NCBI RefSeq assembly: GCF_042654245.1
Contig: NZ_JBHSGI010000002.1
Location: forward strand, 992,001 to 1,056,000
From: Seohaeicola_A nanhaiensis
GTDB lineage: Bacteria > Pseudomonadota > Alphaproteobacteria > Rhodobacterales > Rhodobacteraceae
DNA length: 64,000 nucleotides
Direction: 5' to 3'
Below, piece after piece: positions 20,150 through 28,087 of this stretch (position 1 is the stretch's first letter; each line of letters begins with the position of its first letter). The notes below the pieces were generated by a model, which saw only the letters and a list, made by a program, of their open reading frames with translations, made no database searches and was not told where the DNA came from. The position numbers and the translations under genes were made by a program.

Positions 20150-20398
20150 ATGCTGAAAAAACTCTCCATTCCCGTTGCGCTGATCCGGGTCCCCGTCAGC
20201 CGGCGCCGCGCCTTGAACCTGGATAAGGTCAAGGATCTGGCCCAGAACATCCTTGCGAACGGGCAATCCACGCCGATCCAGATCCGCACCGAGGGCAAGG
20301 GCTATATCCTGATCGAAGGGTATCACCGGCTCGAGGCGCTGCGCGCGCTTGGCGAGGAGAATATCGACGCCTATATCGTCAAGGCGCGGCTGCACTGA
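20150..20398 (+). CDS. Single-domain ParB/Srx-like protein
   Basis: 82 residues, only a ParB amino-terminal domain. The region LDKVKDLAQNILANGQSTPIQIR followed by EGYHRLEALRALGEENIDA matches the ParB/sulfiredoxin fold, with EGYHRLEA in place of the CTP-binding GERRxRA motif. There is no helix-turn-helix or dimerisation domain, so it is not a chromosome-partition ParB. Stand-alone domains of this kind can be CTPases, kinases or nucleases; which applies here is not visible. The ATG at 20150 follows AAGG. No parA-like gene is adjacent. Confidence 0.7.
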   Translation: MLKKLSIPVALIRVPVSRRRALNLDKVKDLAQNILANGQSTPIQIRTEGKGYILIEGYHRLEALRALGEENIDAYIVKARLH

Positions 20399-20555
20399 TC
20401 CGCCTGCGGGGGCCGGCCGGACGCGGGCCGAAATCACTCTCTGCCTAAATGCTGTAATTCCAACAGCTTGCCCGCCCGCCCCTGCCGGGACAGGCCTCTT
20501 GCCCCGGCCCTATCCCAGCGATAGGCTGGCCGATACCGCTCCGGGGAGGACCGCC

Positions 20556-21683
20556 ATGACCCATATCCCAGCCATCACCGGTACCGGCGTCTTCACGCCT
20601 TCACAGACCATCACCAACGCCGAGCTGGTCGCCGCCTTCAATGCCTATGCCGAGCGGTTCAACGCCGAGAATGCCGAGGCTATCGCGGCCGGCGAGGTGG
20701 AGGCGAAGGCACCTTCCTCCGAGGAATTCATCGTCAAGGCGAGCGGGATCGAACAGCGCTATGTGATGGACAAGTCCGGCGTGCTGGACCCCGCGCGCAT
20801 GTATCCCGCGCTGCGCCAGCGGTCGGACGACGAACCGGGGATCATGACCGAGATGGGCGCCGATGCCGCCCGCAAGGCGCTGGCCCGGGCGGGGCGCGAG
20901 GGGCATGACGTCGATCTGGTGATCTGCGCCGCCTCGAACATGGAGCGCGCCTATCCTGCCGTCGCCATCGAGTTGCAGAAAGAACTGGGCTGCACCGGCT
21001 TCGCCTTCGATATGAACGTCGCCTGTTCCTCGGCCACCTTCGGCATTCAGGCCGCCGCCGACATGATCCGCGCGGGGTCGGTCCGGCGGGCGCTGGTGAT
21101 CGACCCCGAGATCTGCTCGGGTCACCTCGAATGGCGCGACCGGGACTGTCATTTCATCTTTGGCGACGTTGCCACCGCGACGCTGATCGAAAGAGCGGAC
21201 GACGCGAAGGGCGCGCGGTTCGACATTCTCTCGACGCGCTGCGCCACCGAGTTTTCGAACAACATCCGCAATAACAACGGCTTCCTGCGGCGCTCGCGCC
21301 CCGACGGGGTGGCCGACCGGCGCGACATGCAGTTCATGCAGAACGGGCGGAAGGTGTTCAAGGAAGTGGTGCCGATGGTCGGCCAGCACATCCTGGACCA
21401 CCTTGCCGCCGAGGGCGTCGAGCCGGAGGCGCTGAAGCGGCTCTGGCTGCATCAGGCGAACAAGTCGATGAACGATTTCATCGGCCGCAAGGTTCTGGGC
21501 CGCCCGCCCGAGCCGGAGGAACAGCCGAATATCCTGCAGGATTACGCTAATACCTCCTCGGCCGGGTCGATCATCGCCTTCTCAAAGCATTCCGACGATC
21601 TGGGCGAGGGCGACCTGGGCCTGATCTGTTCCTTCGGGGCCGGCTATTCCGTCGGGTCGGTGCTGGTGCAGCGCCACCTCTGA
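20556..21683 (+). CDS. Beta-ketoacyl-ACP synthase III, beta-ketodecanoyl-ACP synthase type
   Basis: 375 residues, longer than housekeeping FabH (about 320). The catalytic triad is Cys157 in NVACSSATFG, His in LWLHQANKSMND and Asn in DYANTSSAGS. The amino-terminal half closely resembles the Pseudomonas aeruginosa PA3286 enzyme (FabH2), which extends octanoyl-CoA to beta-ketodecanoyl-ACP and shunts beta-oxidation products into fatty-acid synthesis; I recognise this from memory of the family. The ATG at 20556 is preceded by GGGGAGGA. Its neighbours do not form a pathway with it. Confidence 0.88.
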   Translation: MTHIPAITGTGVFTPSQTITNAELVAAFNAYAERFNAENAEAIAAGEVEAKAPSSEEFIVKASGIEQRYVMDKSGVLDPARMYPALRQRSDDEPGIMTEMGADAARKALARAGREGHDVDLVICAASNMERAYPAVAIELQKELGCTGFAFDMNVACSSATFGIQAAADMIRAGSVRRALVIDPEICSGHLEWRDRDCHFIFGDVATATLIERADDAKGARFDILSTRCATEFSNNIRNNNGFLRRSRPDGVADRRDMQFMQNGRKVFKEVVPMVGQHILDHLAAEGVEPEALKRLWLHQANKSMNDFIGRKVLGRPPEPEEQPNILQDYANTSSAGSIIAFSKHSDDLGEGDLGLICSFGAGYSVGSVLVQRHL

Positions 21684-21741
21684 TCACCTTGATCCCGGCA
21701 GCGCGCTTGCCGATAAAGGGCGCGATCTGCCGGAGGATGCC

Positions 21742-22323
21742 TTGGCCAAGCTCTACTTCAACTATTCGACCATGAACGCCGGCAAGTCGGCGATCCTGCT
21801 GCAGGCCTCGCACAATTACCGCGAAAGCGGGATGGAAACCTATCTTCTGACCGCCCGGATCGACGGGCGCGCCGGGACCGGGCGGATCGCCTCGCGGATC
21901 GGGATTGCCGCCGAGGCCGATCTGTTTGGGCCGGGGGATGACCTTTTTGCGCGGGTGCAGGCGCGCGGTCCCGTCGCCGCCGTCTTCGTGGACGAGGCGC
22001 AGTTTCTGGAACCGGCGCAGGTCTGGCAGCTGGCGCGGGTGGCCGACGACCTGAACGTGCCGGTGCTGGCCTACGGGCTGCGCGTGGACTTCCGGGGCGA
22101 GCTGTTTCCCGGGTCGGCCACGCTGCTGGCGCTGGCGGACGATCTGCGAGAGGTGCGCACGATCTGCCATTGCGGGCGCAAGGCGACGATGGTGATCCGC
22201 CAGGACGCCGAGGGCCGCGCGATCGTGTCGGGCGAACAGGTGCTGATCGGGGGGAACGAAACCTATGTCTCGCTCTGCCGCCGCCACTGGCGCGCGGCGG
22301 TGGGCGACGCCGCCCCCGTCTGA
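21742..22323 (+). CDS. tdk: Thymidine kinase
   Basis: 193 residues of the type II thymidine kinase family, which phosphorylates thymidine for DNA salvage. The P-loop is STMNAGKS, the Walker B/catalytic region FVDEAQFL, and the zinc-lasso has CHCGRKA with a further Cys in VSLCRRHW. The start is a TTG at 21742: a GGAGG ribosome-binding site lies seven bases upstream, MAKLYFNYSTMNAGKS is the normal amino-terminus, and the only nearby ATG is out of frame. Single gene, 58 bp after the ketoacyl synthase. Confidence 0.94.
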   Translation: MAKLYFNYSTMNAGKSAILLQASHNYRESGMETYLLTARIDGRAGTGRIASRIGIAAEADLFGPGDDLFARVQARGPVAAVFVDEAQFLEPAQVWQLARVADDLNVPVLAYGLRVDFRGELFPGSATLLALADDLREVRTICHCGRKATMVIRQDAEGRAIVSGEQVLIGGNETYVSLCRRHWRAAVGDAAPV

Positions 22324-22350
22324 ATATCCGTCAGAGCGGGATGCCGCAGG

Positions 22351-22375
22351 CTTCTTCTCTTTTCAAATACTCCAG
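22351..22375. other. Intergenic motif of a type recurring in Rhodobacteraceae
   Basis: The stretch reads CTTCTTCTCTTTTCAAATAC followed by TCCAG, in the convergent gap between tdk and csaA. From memory, similar CTTCTT-TTTCAAATACTC strings recur in intergenic DNA of this family; only one copy is in the window, so this cannot be tested here. Confidence 0.3.
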
Positions 22376-22407
22376 GGCGACAGGTTCGCCCGCGCGCGCA
22401 TGCGCGG

Positions 22408-22746
22408 TCAGAACAGCCGGCCGCCGTTCGGAACGCCCAGCGTCGGGCCGATCAGCACGACTTCGCCGTCCTGATCCGGCACGCCGAGGACCAGCACTTC
22501 CGAGCGCACGGGGCCAATCTGGCGCGGCGGGAAGTTGACCACGGCCAGCACCTGTCTGCCGACCAGCGCCTCGGGCGTGTAGTGCCGGGTGATCTGGGCC
22601 GAGGATTTCTTCTCGCCCAGATCGCCGCCGAAATCGACCCAGAGCTTGATGGCGGGCTTGCGCGCCTCGGGGAAGGGTTCGGCGCGAGTCACGGTGCCGA
22701 CGCGGATCTCGACCTTCTGGAAATCGTCATAGGTGATCTCAGCCAC
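22408..22746 (-). CDS. csaA: tRNA-binding domain protein, CsaA-like
   Basis: 112 residues consisting of one OB-fold tRNA-binding domain (EIRVGTVTRAEPFPEARKPAIKL, then QITRHYTPEALVGRQVLAVVNF, RSEVLVLGV). CsaA proteins are dimers with tRNA-binding and suggested chaperone activity. The start is a GTG at 22746 inside the last codons of proC, overlapping it by 8 bp, which implies translational coupling. It ends the ybjN-like, proC, csaA gene string. Confidence 0.87.
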   Translation of the reverse strand: MAEITYDDFQKVEIRVGTVTRAEPFPEARKPAIKLWVDFGGDLGEKKSSAQITRHYTPEALVGRQVLAVVNFPPRQIGPVRSEVLVLGVPDQDGEVVLIGPTLGVPNGGRLF

Positions 22747-23554
22747 GGGACAGTTCCTTGCTGCGGTTGGTCGCTGCGGCGACAGCGCGGCTCAGCAGGG
22801 CGGGGAAGCCGCTGTCCTTGTCCATCAGCACCTCGAGCGCGGCCTGGGTGGTGCCGTTCGGGCTGGTGACGTTGACGCGCAGCTGCGCCGGATCCTCGTC
22901 CGCCGTTTCGGCCAGAGCGCCAGCCCCGGCGACGGTCGCCTTGGCCAGCTGCATCGCCAGCGCCTCGGGCAGGCCCTGCGCCACGCCGGCGGCGGCCATC
23001 GTTTCGATCAGGTGGAAGACGTAGGCGGGGCCCGAGCCGCTGAGACCGGTCACCGCGTCCATCTGCGCCTCACTGTCCAGCCGCACGGTCTGACCCACGG
23101 CCGAGAGCAACGTCTCGGCGCCGTCGAGGTCGGCGACCGAGGCCGAGGCGTTGCCGATCAGCGCGGTGATGCCCCGGCCGATCGCGGCGGGGGTGTTCGG
23201 CATGGCGCGCACCAGCGGGGTCTTGTTGCCCAGCACCGCCTCGTAGGCCGAGATCGGCGTGCCGGCGGCGACCGTGACGAAGAGGGTGGCGCCATTGCCG
23301 AGCGGTTGCAGCACCGGGAGCGCCTCGCCCATCATCTGCGGCTTGACCGCGATCAGCACCACGGCGGGCGCGAGCGGCACGCCTTCGTTGAGATGGACGC
23401 CCTGCGCCTTGAGCCAGTCCGAGGGATGCGGATCGAGCACCCAGACCGAAGCCGGGGGCAGCCCCTGCGCCAGCCAGCCGGTCAGCATGGCCGAGCCCAT
23501 CTTGCCACAGCCCAGCAGAACCAGCCCGCGGGCGGCGATTTCGTTCATGTCCAT
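22739..23554 (-). CDS. proC: Pyrroline-5-carboxylate reductase
   Basis: 271 residues. It catalyses the last step of proline synthesis, NAD(P)H-dependent reduction of pyrroline-5-carboxylate. The Rossmann motif is VLLGCGKMGSAM; further family markers are VRAMPNTPAAIGRG, the GLSGSGPAYVF substrate-site segment and the C-terminal NVTSPNGTTQAAL signature. A GGGGAGGGG ribosome-binding site precedes the ATG at 23554; an ATG two codons on is an alternative. It overlaps csaA by 8 bp and follows the YbjN-like gene after 39 bp. Confidence 0.95.
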   Translation of the reverse strand: MDMNEIAARGLVLLGCGKMGSAMLTGWLAQGLPPASVWVLDPHPSDWLKAQGVHLNEGVPLAPAVVLIAVKPQMMGEALPVLQPLGNGATLFVTVAAGTPISAYEAVLGNKTPLVRAMPNTPAAIGRGITALIGNASASVADLDGAETLLSAVGQTVRLDSEAQMDAVTGLSGSGPAYVFHLIETMAAAGVAQGLPEALAMQLAKATVAGAGALAETADEDPAQLRVNVTSPNGTTQAALEVLMDKDSGFPALLSRAVAAATNRSKELSRG

Positions 23555-23593
23555 GGGTCGTGCCCCTCCCCTGTTGCGGTTCAGGGCACGGGT

Positions 23594-24094
23594 TTACGCG
23601 CGCCCGTAGGCCTCTGCAATGGCGACCTGCATGGCCTGCTTTGGCGTCTTGTTGCCCCAGACAGCCAGCTGGATCGCGGGATAGAAGCGTTCGCAGGCGA
23701 GGACGGCCGAGGTGATCATCGTGTCGACCTGCTCGGGCGAGGCCACCTGACCGCCGGCCAGGACGAGGCCGTAGCGGTAGACCATCAGCTTTTGTTCGTC
23801 CCACCAGGTGAAGGCGCCGGCCCAGCAGCTGTCGTTCAACTCGTTGAGCAGGGCGTAGAGTTCCGGCAGACGGTCCTCGGGCGGCTCCATCTCGAAGGTG
23901 CAGACCAGGCGCAGCGACTCGTCATAGCCCGACCAGGACAGCGAGACGGAATAGGTGCGCCACTGGCCCTCGACGGCCATTGCGATCTGATCGTCGCCAA
24001 TTCGATCGAAATCCCACTCGTGGTGTTCGGCCAGATGCTCGACGATGTCGATGGGATGGATGTCGTCTTCGAGATACGGCTCGGAAAGTGCCAT
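23594..24094 (-). CDS. YbjN domain-containing protein
   Basis: 166 residues with the YbjN/type III secretion chaperone-like alpha-beta fold: WRTYSVSLSWSGYDESLRLVCTFEME, then ELYALLNELNDSCWAGAFTWWDE and MVYRYGLVL. The last 50 residues form helices that include ERFYPAIQLAVWGNKTP. YbjN proteins are linked to stress and envelope phenotypes in enterobacteria but lack a biochemical role. The gene is first in a string with proC and csaA. The upstream region up to 24317 holds no gene that I can support. Confidence 0.85.
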   Translation of the reverse strand: MALSEPYLEDDIHPIDIVEHLAEHHEWDFDRIGDDQIAMAVEGQWRTYSVSLSWSGYDESLRLVCTFEMEPPEDRLPELYALLNELNDSCWAGAFTWWDEQKLMVYRYGLVLAGGQVASPEQVDTMITSAVLACERFYPAIQLAVWGNKTPKQAMQVAIAEAYGRA

Positions 24095-24317
24095 GGTGCC
24101 ACCTCAATGTGCTCTAGCGGTCGGGGCTTTTGGATCCCTCTAACGCTAGATGACTGCTCCAATGGGCGGGGCGAACCGCTCTGCCCATACTAGATATGGT
24201 GCTGCGTCGCGGCGGCGGTGGCAAGCTTTTATTTGTGGATTACTACGATAAGTTGTGGATAGGAGGTAGGACGCAGCAAGATATCGCCGCGTCCGTCAGC
24301 GGTTTCCGCCTGGGCCT
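24095..24317. other. Intergenic region with AT-rich segment, no gene seen
   Basis: It holds the presumed promoter of the ybjN-like gene and the 3' region of ubiK. The AT-richer part (24225-24265) contains TGTGGATTA and TGTGGATAG 20 bp apart, each one base off a DnaA box; too little for an origin. No RNA gene or hairpin terminator was recognised. Confidence 0.4.
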
Positions 24318-24581
24318 TTACGAGGGGGTGCCGTTGGTCTTGTTGCCCGCTTCGAGTGCGGCAATGCGCGCGGACAGGGCGGCGTTTTCCTCGCGCGCTT
24401 TCTGGGCCATGGCGCGCACGGCGTCGAACTCTTCCCGGGTCACGAAATCGCGATCGGCGAGCCAGCGGTCGATCATGCCCTTGAAGGCGGTTTCGGCCTC
24501 GGTGCGGGCACCCTGTGCCACGCCCATCGCGTTTGTCATCAGCTGCGACAGGTCGTCGAGGATCTTGTTGCGAGTCTGCAT
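24318..24581 (-). CDS. ubiK: UbiK-type accessory factor (BMFP family)
   Basis: 87 residues: an amphipathic amino-terminal helix (NKILDDLSQLMTNAMGVAQG), a middle RWLADRDFVTREEFDAV segment and a C-terminal coiled coil (AREENAALSARIAALEAG). This is the BMFP/YqiC/UbiK family, trimeric membrane-fusogenic proteins that assist aerobic ubiquinone biosynthesis with UbiJ. The conserved VTREEFDAVRAMAQKAREE block is diagnostic. It is divergent from lgt, with 93 bp between the starts. Confidence 0.87.
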   Translation of the reverse strand: MQTRNKILDDLSQLMTNAMGVAQGARTEAETAFKGMIDRWLADRDFVTREEFDAVRAMAQKAREENAALSARIAALEAGNKTNGTPS

Positions 24582-24674
24582 GGCGTTCTCCCATTGCTGC
24601 GCCTGCTATATGGGCATTCGTCCGCGCCGCGGCAAGGTTGACTTATCCTGTCCGCCACGGGCATTGAAACGGCC

Positions 24675-25553
24675 ATGATCGCCGCCATTCCCTTTCCCGA
24701 CCTCTCCCCCGACCTGATCTCGGTCACGCTCTGGGGCAGCGAATTTGCGCTGCGCTGGTATGCGCTGGCCTATATCGCGGGCATAGTCATCGCCTGGTGG
24801 CTGGCGGTGCGCGCGCTGAAGCGGCCGGCGCTCTGGCCGGGCGAGCCGCCGATGGCGACGAAGCAGGTCGAGGATCTGGTGACCTGGATCGTGCTGGGGG
24901 TCATCATCGGCGGGCGGCTTGGGTTCGTGCTGGTCTATCAGCCGGGGCAATACCTGGCGAATCCGGGCGATATCCTGAAGGTCTGGCAGGGTGGCATGTC
25001 GTTTCACGGCGGGTTCGCCGGGGTGATCGTTGCGTCGCTGGTCTATACCTGGCGACACCGCATCCCGCGGCTGGCCACGGCCGACCTGATCGCCCATGCG
25101 GTGCCGCCGGGGCTGTTGCTGGGGCGGCTGGCGAATTTCATCAATGCCGAGCTGTGGGGCCGGCCCACCGACCTGCCCTGGGGCGTGATCTTTCCCGGCG
25201 AGGCGGCGCAGGACTGTCCCGGCGTGCTGACGCTGTGCGCGCGCCATCCGTCGCAGCTGTACGAGGCGGCGCTGGAGGGGCTGATCCTGGGCGCCCTCCT
25301 GCTGTGGCTGGTCTACCGGCGCGGGGCGTTCAAATCGCCGGGGCTGGTGCTGGGCGTGTTCATGGCCGGATACGGGCTGGCGCGGTTCCTGGTAGAATTC
25401 GTCCGCCAGCCGGATGCGCAGTTCGTGAGTGATGGCAATCCGCTGGGGCTGGCCTTCCATGTCGGCGGATGGGGTCTGACCATGGGGCAGGCGTTGTCGC
25501 TGCCGATGATCGCGCTTGGCCTCTGGTTTGCGCTGAGGGCGCGGCGGGCGTGA
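24675..25553 (+). CDS. lgt: Prolipoprotein diacylglyceryl transferase
   Basis: 292 residues, inner-membrane enzyme that transfers diacylglycerol from phosphatidylglycerol to the lipobox Cys of prelipoproteins. Seven hydrophobic segments are apparent. Lgt signatures: SFHGGFAGVI near residue 113, the GRLANFINAELWGR motif (family G-R-x-G-N-F-I-N-x-E, here Ala in place of the second Gly) and RHPSQLYEAALEG. The stop overlaps the GTG start of the methyltransferase gene by GTGA, so lgt, the methyltransferase gene and pgeF form one operon. Confidence 0.95.
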   Translation: MIAAIPFPDLSPDLISVTLWGSEFALRWYALAYIAGIVIAWWLAVRALKRPALWPGEPPMATKQVEDLVTWIVLGVIIGGRLGFVLVYQPGQYLANPGDILKVWQGGMSFHGGFAGVIVASLVYTWRHRIPRLATADLIAHAVPPGLLLGRLANFINAELWGRPTDLPWGVIFPGEAAQDCPGVLTLCARHPSQLYEAALEGLILGALLLWLVYRRGAFKSPGLVLGVFMAGYGLARFLVEFVRQPDAQFVSDGNPLGLAFHVGGWGLTMGQALSLPMIALGLWFALRARRA

Positions 25554-26605
25554 CCCTGACGGACTATCTGATCGCGCGGATCCGGGCGTCGGGGCCGCTG
25601 AGCATGGCCGATTACATGGCGGATTGCCTGCTGCATCCGCAGTTCGGCTATTACAGCACGCGCGATCCCTTCGGGGCGGCCGGCGATTTCGTGACCGCGC
25701 CGGAGATCAGCCAGATGTTCGGCGAGCTGATCGGGCTGGCGCTGGCGCAGGCCTGGCTGGATCAGGCCGCGCCGGGCCGTTTCGTGCTGGCCGAGCTTGG
25801 CCCCGGCCGCGGGACGCTGATGGCCGACGCGCTTCGCGCCACGGCGCGGGTGCCGGGGTTTGTTCAGGCCGCAGAGGTCTGGCTGGTCGAGGCCTCGGCC
25901 AGCCTGCGCGCGCGGCAGCGGAAGGTGCTGGCCGGGCATAACGTGCAATGGGTCGACAGCGTCGCCGGGCTGCCCGAGGCGCCGCTGTATCTGGTGGCCA
26001 ACGAGTTCTTCGACGCCCTGCCCGTGCGCCAGTTCCAGCGCGAGGGCGACGGCTGGCGCGAGCGGCGCGTGGGTTTGGAGGGTGGCGTGCTGACGCTGGG
26101 CCTGGCGGGGGCCGGACCGCAGGCGGCGCTGTCGCATAGGCTGGCCGATACGAAGGACGGCGATATCGTCGAGCTGTGCCCCGCGGCCACGCCGATCCTG
26201 GGCGAAGTGGCGCGCCGGATCGCGCGCAACGGGGGCGCGGCGCTGATCGTGGATTACGGCGACTGGCGATCGCTGGGCGATACAGTGCAGGCGCTGAAGG
26301 CGCACCGGCCGGTGCCGGTTCTGGAAACACCGGGCGAGGCCGACCTGACCGCGCATGTCGATTTCGAGGTGTTGTCGCAGGCCGCGCAGGCGGAGGGATG
26401 CGCCGCAAGCCGGATGACCCCGCAGGGACTCTTCCTGGAACGTCTGGGCATTACGGCGCGCGCCGAGACACTGGCGCGCGCGGACGCCGAGGGGACCGCC
26501 GCCGCACATCGGCGGTTGACGCACCCCGATGAAATGGGAAACCTGTTCAAGGTGCTGGGCCTCTGCCCGCCCGGCGCGCCACCCCTGGCGGGACTTGACC
26601 CATGA
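25550..26605 (+). CDS. SAM-dependent methyltransferase, MidA/NDUFAF7 family
   Basis: 351 residues. The family signature HPQFGYYSTRDPFGAAGDFVTAPEIS appears near residue 35, followed by VLAELGPGRGTLMADALRA, the SAM-binding motif, NEFFDALPVRQF, and HVDFEVLSQAA. The mitochondrial relative NDUFAF7 methylates an arginine of a complex I subunit during assembly; a similar role in bacterial complex I is plausible but unproven. The GTG at 25550 overlaps the lgt stop and its own stop overlaps the pgeF start (ATGA), so both ends are translationally coupled. Confidence 0.9.
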   Translation: MTLTDYLIARIRASGPLSMADYMADCLLHPQFGYYSTRDPFGAAGDFVTAPEISQMFGELIGLALAQAWLDQAAPGRFVLAELGPGRGTLMADALRATARVPGFVQAAEVWLVEASASLRARQRKVLAGHNVQWVDSVAGLPEAPLYLVANEFFDALPVRQFQREGDGWRERRVGLEGGVLTLGLAGAGPQAALSHRLADTKDGDIVELCPAATPILGEVARRIARNGGAALIVDYGDWRSLGDTVQALKAHRPVPVLETPGEADLTAHVDFEVLSQAAQAEGCAASRMTPQGLFLERLGITARAETLARADAEGTAAAHRRLTHPDEMGNLFKVLGLCPPGAPPLAGLDP

Positions 26606-27357
26606 CGCTGGAAATCCTGACCTCTGACGATCTTTCCCCGCTACGGCACGGGTTCTTCACGCGCAGGGGCGGGGCATCGTCGGGCATATTCTCGGGCCTG
26701 AACTGCGGCACCGGCTCTTCGGACCAGACCGAGGCGGTGGTGATCAACCGCGCGCGGGTGGCCGAGGCGATGGGTGTCGCGCCCGAGGCGCTGATCGGGG
26801 TGCATCAGGCGCACACGGCCGATGTGATCACCGTGACCGGCCCGCTGGCCGAAAAGCCGCGCGCGGATGGCATGGTGACCAATGTGCCGGGCCTCGCGCT
26901 GTCGATCCTGACCGCAGACTGCCAGCCGGTGTTGTTCGTCGACCATCAGGCGCAGGTGATCGGCGCGGCCCATGCCGGGTGGCGCGGCGCGCTGGACGGC
27001 GTGCTGGAGGCGGTGCTGGACGCGATGGAAACGCTGGGGGCCGACCGCGAATCGACCGTCGCGGTGATCGGCCCGACGATCAGCCAGCGCAGCTATGAGG
27101 TCGGGCCCGAGTTCTTCGAGACTTTCCTGGCCGAAGATGCGGAATACGCCCGCTTTTTCGCGGGCGGCGAAGGCGACCGGATGCTCTTCGATCTGCCGGG
27201 CTTCGGGCTGTATCGCCTGCGCCGCGCGGGGATCGGCGAGGCGCAATGGACGCGTCACTGCACCTATTCCGATCCCGCCCGGTTCTATTCGTACCGGCGC
27301 AGCACCCACGCGAAGGAAGCGGACTACGGACGCCTGATTTCGGCCATCCGGCTGTAA
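26602..27357 (+). CDS. pgeF: Purine nucleoside/peptidoglycan editing factor PgeF (YfiH, DUF152)
   Basis: 251 residues of the YfiH/LACC1 family. Zinc-site motifs are HQAHTADVITV, ADCQPVLFVD and AAHAGWRGALDGV; the end has CTYSDPARFYSYRR. Family members have purine-nucleoside phosphorylase or adenosine deaminase activity and in E. coli prevent wrong incorporation into peptidoglycan. The ATG at 26602 overlaps the stop of the methyltransferase gene. Last gene of the lgt operon. Confidence 0.92.
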   Translation: MTLEILTSDDLSPLRHGFFTRRGGASSGIFSGLNCGTGSSDQTEAVVINRARVAEAMGVAPEALIGVHQAHTADVITVTGPLAEKPRADGMVTNVPGLALSILTADCQPVLFVDHQAQVIGAAHAGWRGALDGVLEAVLDAMETLGADRESTVAVIGPTISQRSYEVGPEFFETFLAEDAEYARFFAGGEGDRMLFDLPGFGLYRLRRAGIGEAQWTRHCTYSDPARFYSYRRSTHAKEADYGRLISAIRL

Positions 27358-27497
27358 CTGCGGCGCAATTGCGGCGCGGTGCGCTGCAATCCTGACATAT
27401 TCGCCAGCGGCAAGGCCGCGACCCTGTGTGGGATTCAGCGGGATTCGCGCATATTCCGGGCGCTTGCGCCGATGTGGCGTAACGGACGCGATTGTCT

Positions 27498-27512
27498 GCG
27501 TTTTGAAAACGC
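27498..27512. promoter_or_regulatory. 15-bp perfect palindrome, candidate operator
   Basis: GCGTTTTGAAAACGC is symmetrical around its central G. It lies 96 bp upstream of the 52-residue protein gene in a 250-bp gap that otherwise shows no gene. The binding protein is unknown. Confidence 0.35.
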
Positions 27513-27607
27513 TGCGGCCACGAATTTCCCTCAATCGGCCCCAAACCCGCCCGAAACCCGGATCAAAGTCAGTCTCAAGTGCAGCAGGCAACGAACAGGA
27601 ACACGGC

Positions 27608-27766
27608 ATGAAACCCCAGAAACGCTTCATCAAGTCCGTCGTGGACACCGCGCGCAAATCCGAGGTTTCGTTGCCGTGGACCCGCGGCACGCGCCGCGCC
27701 GAATTCATCGCCCGCCGCATGGCGGCCACCGCTGCGGCGACGCCGCAACCGGCCAAGGCCAGCTGA
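27608..27766 (+). CDS. 52-residue basic protein of unknown function
   Basis: A short, strongly basic protein: MKPQKRFIKSVVDTARKSE, then PWTRGTRRAEFIARRMAAT and a low-complexity Ala/Pro tail. Support for a real gene: AGGAA ribosome-binding site upstream, its own 250-bp upstream region, and a perfect intrinsic terminator 57 bp after its stop. Short proteins ending in RRAEFIARRMA-like helices are found in Rhodobacterales, to my recollection. Nucleic-acid binding would suit the charge but is not shown. Confidence 0.6.
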   Translation: MKPQKRFIKSVVDTARKSEVSLPWTRGTRRAEFIARRMAATAAATPQPAKAS

Positions 27767-27822
27767 GTTCCCTCCTCCAGGATCCTCTCGCCGGACGCTG
27801 CCCTGATCGGCGAGAGTAAGAG

Positions 27823-27860
27823 CCCGCCCCGCCCCCACGCGGGGCGGGTTTTTTCTTTTT
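27823..27860 (+). terminator. Strong intrinsic terminator
   Basis: CCCGCCCCGC and GCGGGGCGGG form a perfect 10-bp stem with a six-base loop, followed by TTTTTTCTTTTTT. It ends the transcript of the 52-residue protein gene. Confidence 0.9.
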
Positions 27861-27963
27861 TGGTGATTCGCAGAGATTGTGGCAGCGCACCCCCGGGGTC
27901 GAGAAACAGTGCCGCCAGTCAACCTCGGATTGCATTCATCTTTGGAACAGTGCCTTTGAATTC

Positions 27964-27993
27964 TTGACAAATTAAGCGAAAAACCGCCATACA
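27964..27993 (+). promoter_or_regulatory. Putative promoter of the Hint-domain gene
   Basis: A perfect -35 TTGACA (27964-27969) and a weak -10 CATACA (27988-27993) with an 18-bp spacer, 95 bp upstream of the start. The surrounding DNA is AT-richer than average. Confidence 0.45.
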
Positions 27994-28087
27994 GACCTCA
28001 CTTCAGATCACCACAACTCGTGTCGATTTGTCGTTGTCGGTGGGGGCCGGCGAGAAATACGACCCTGTACGCAAAGGGCCGAACCAG

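Noticed and set aside
20150..20398. Chromosome partition ParB
   Set aside because: Only 82 residues, lacking helix-turn-helix and dimer domain, and no parA beside it.
24234..24262. Two DnaA-box-like sequences
   Set aside because: Each has one mismatch, only two are present, and no dnaA, parAB or unwinding element is near; not enough for an origin.
24196..24678. Plus-strand ORF of 160 codons upstream of lgt
   Set aside because: Antisense to ubiK; beyond a short plausible start it is Ser/Arg-rich shadow sequence.
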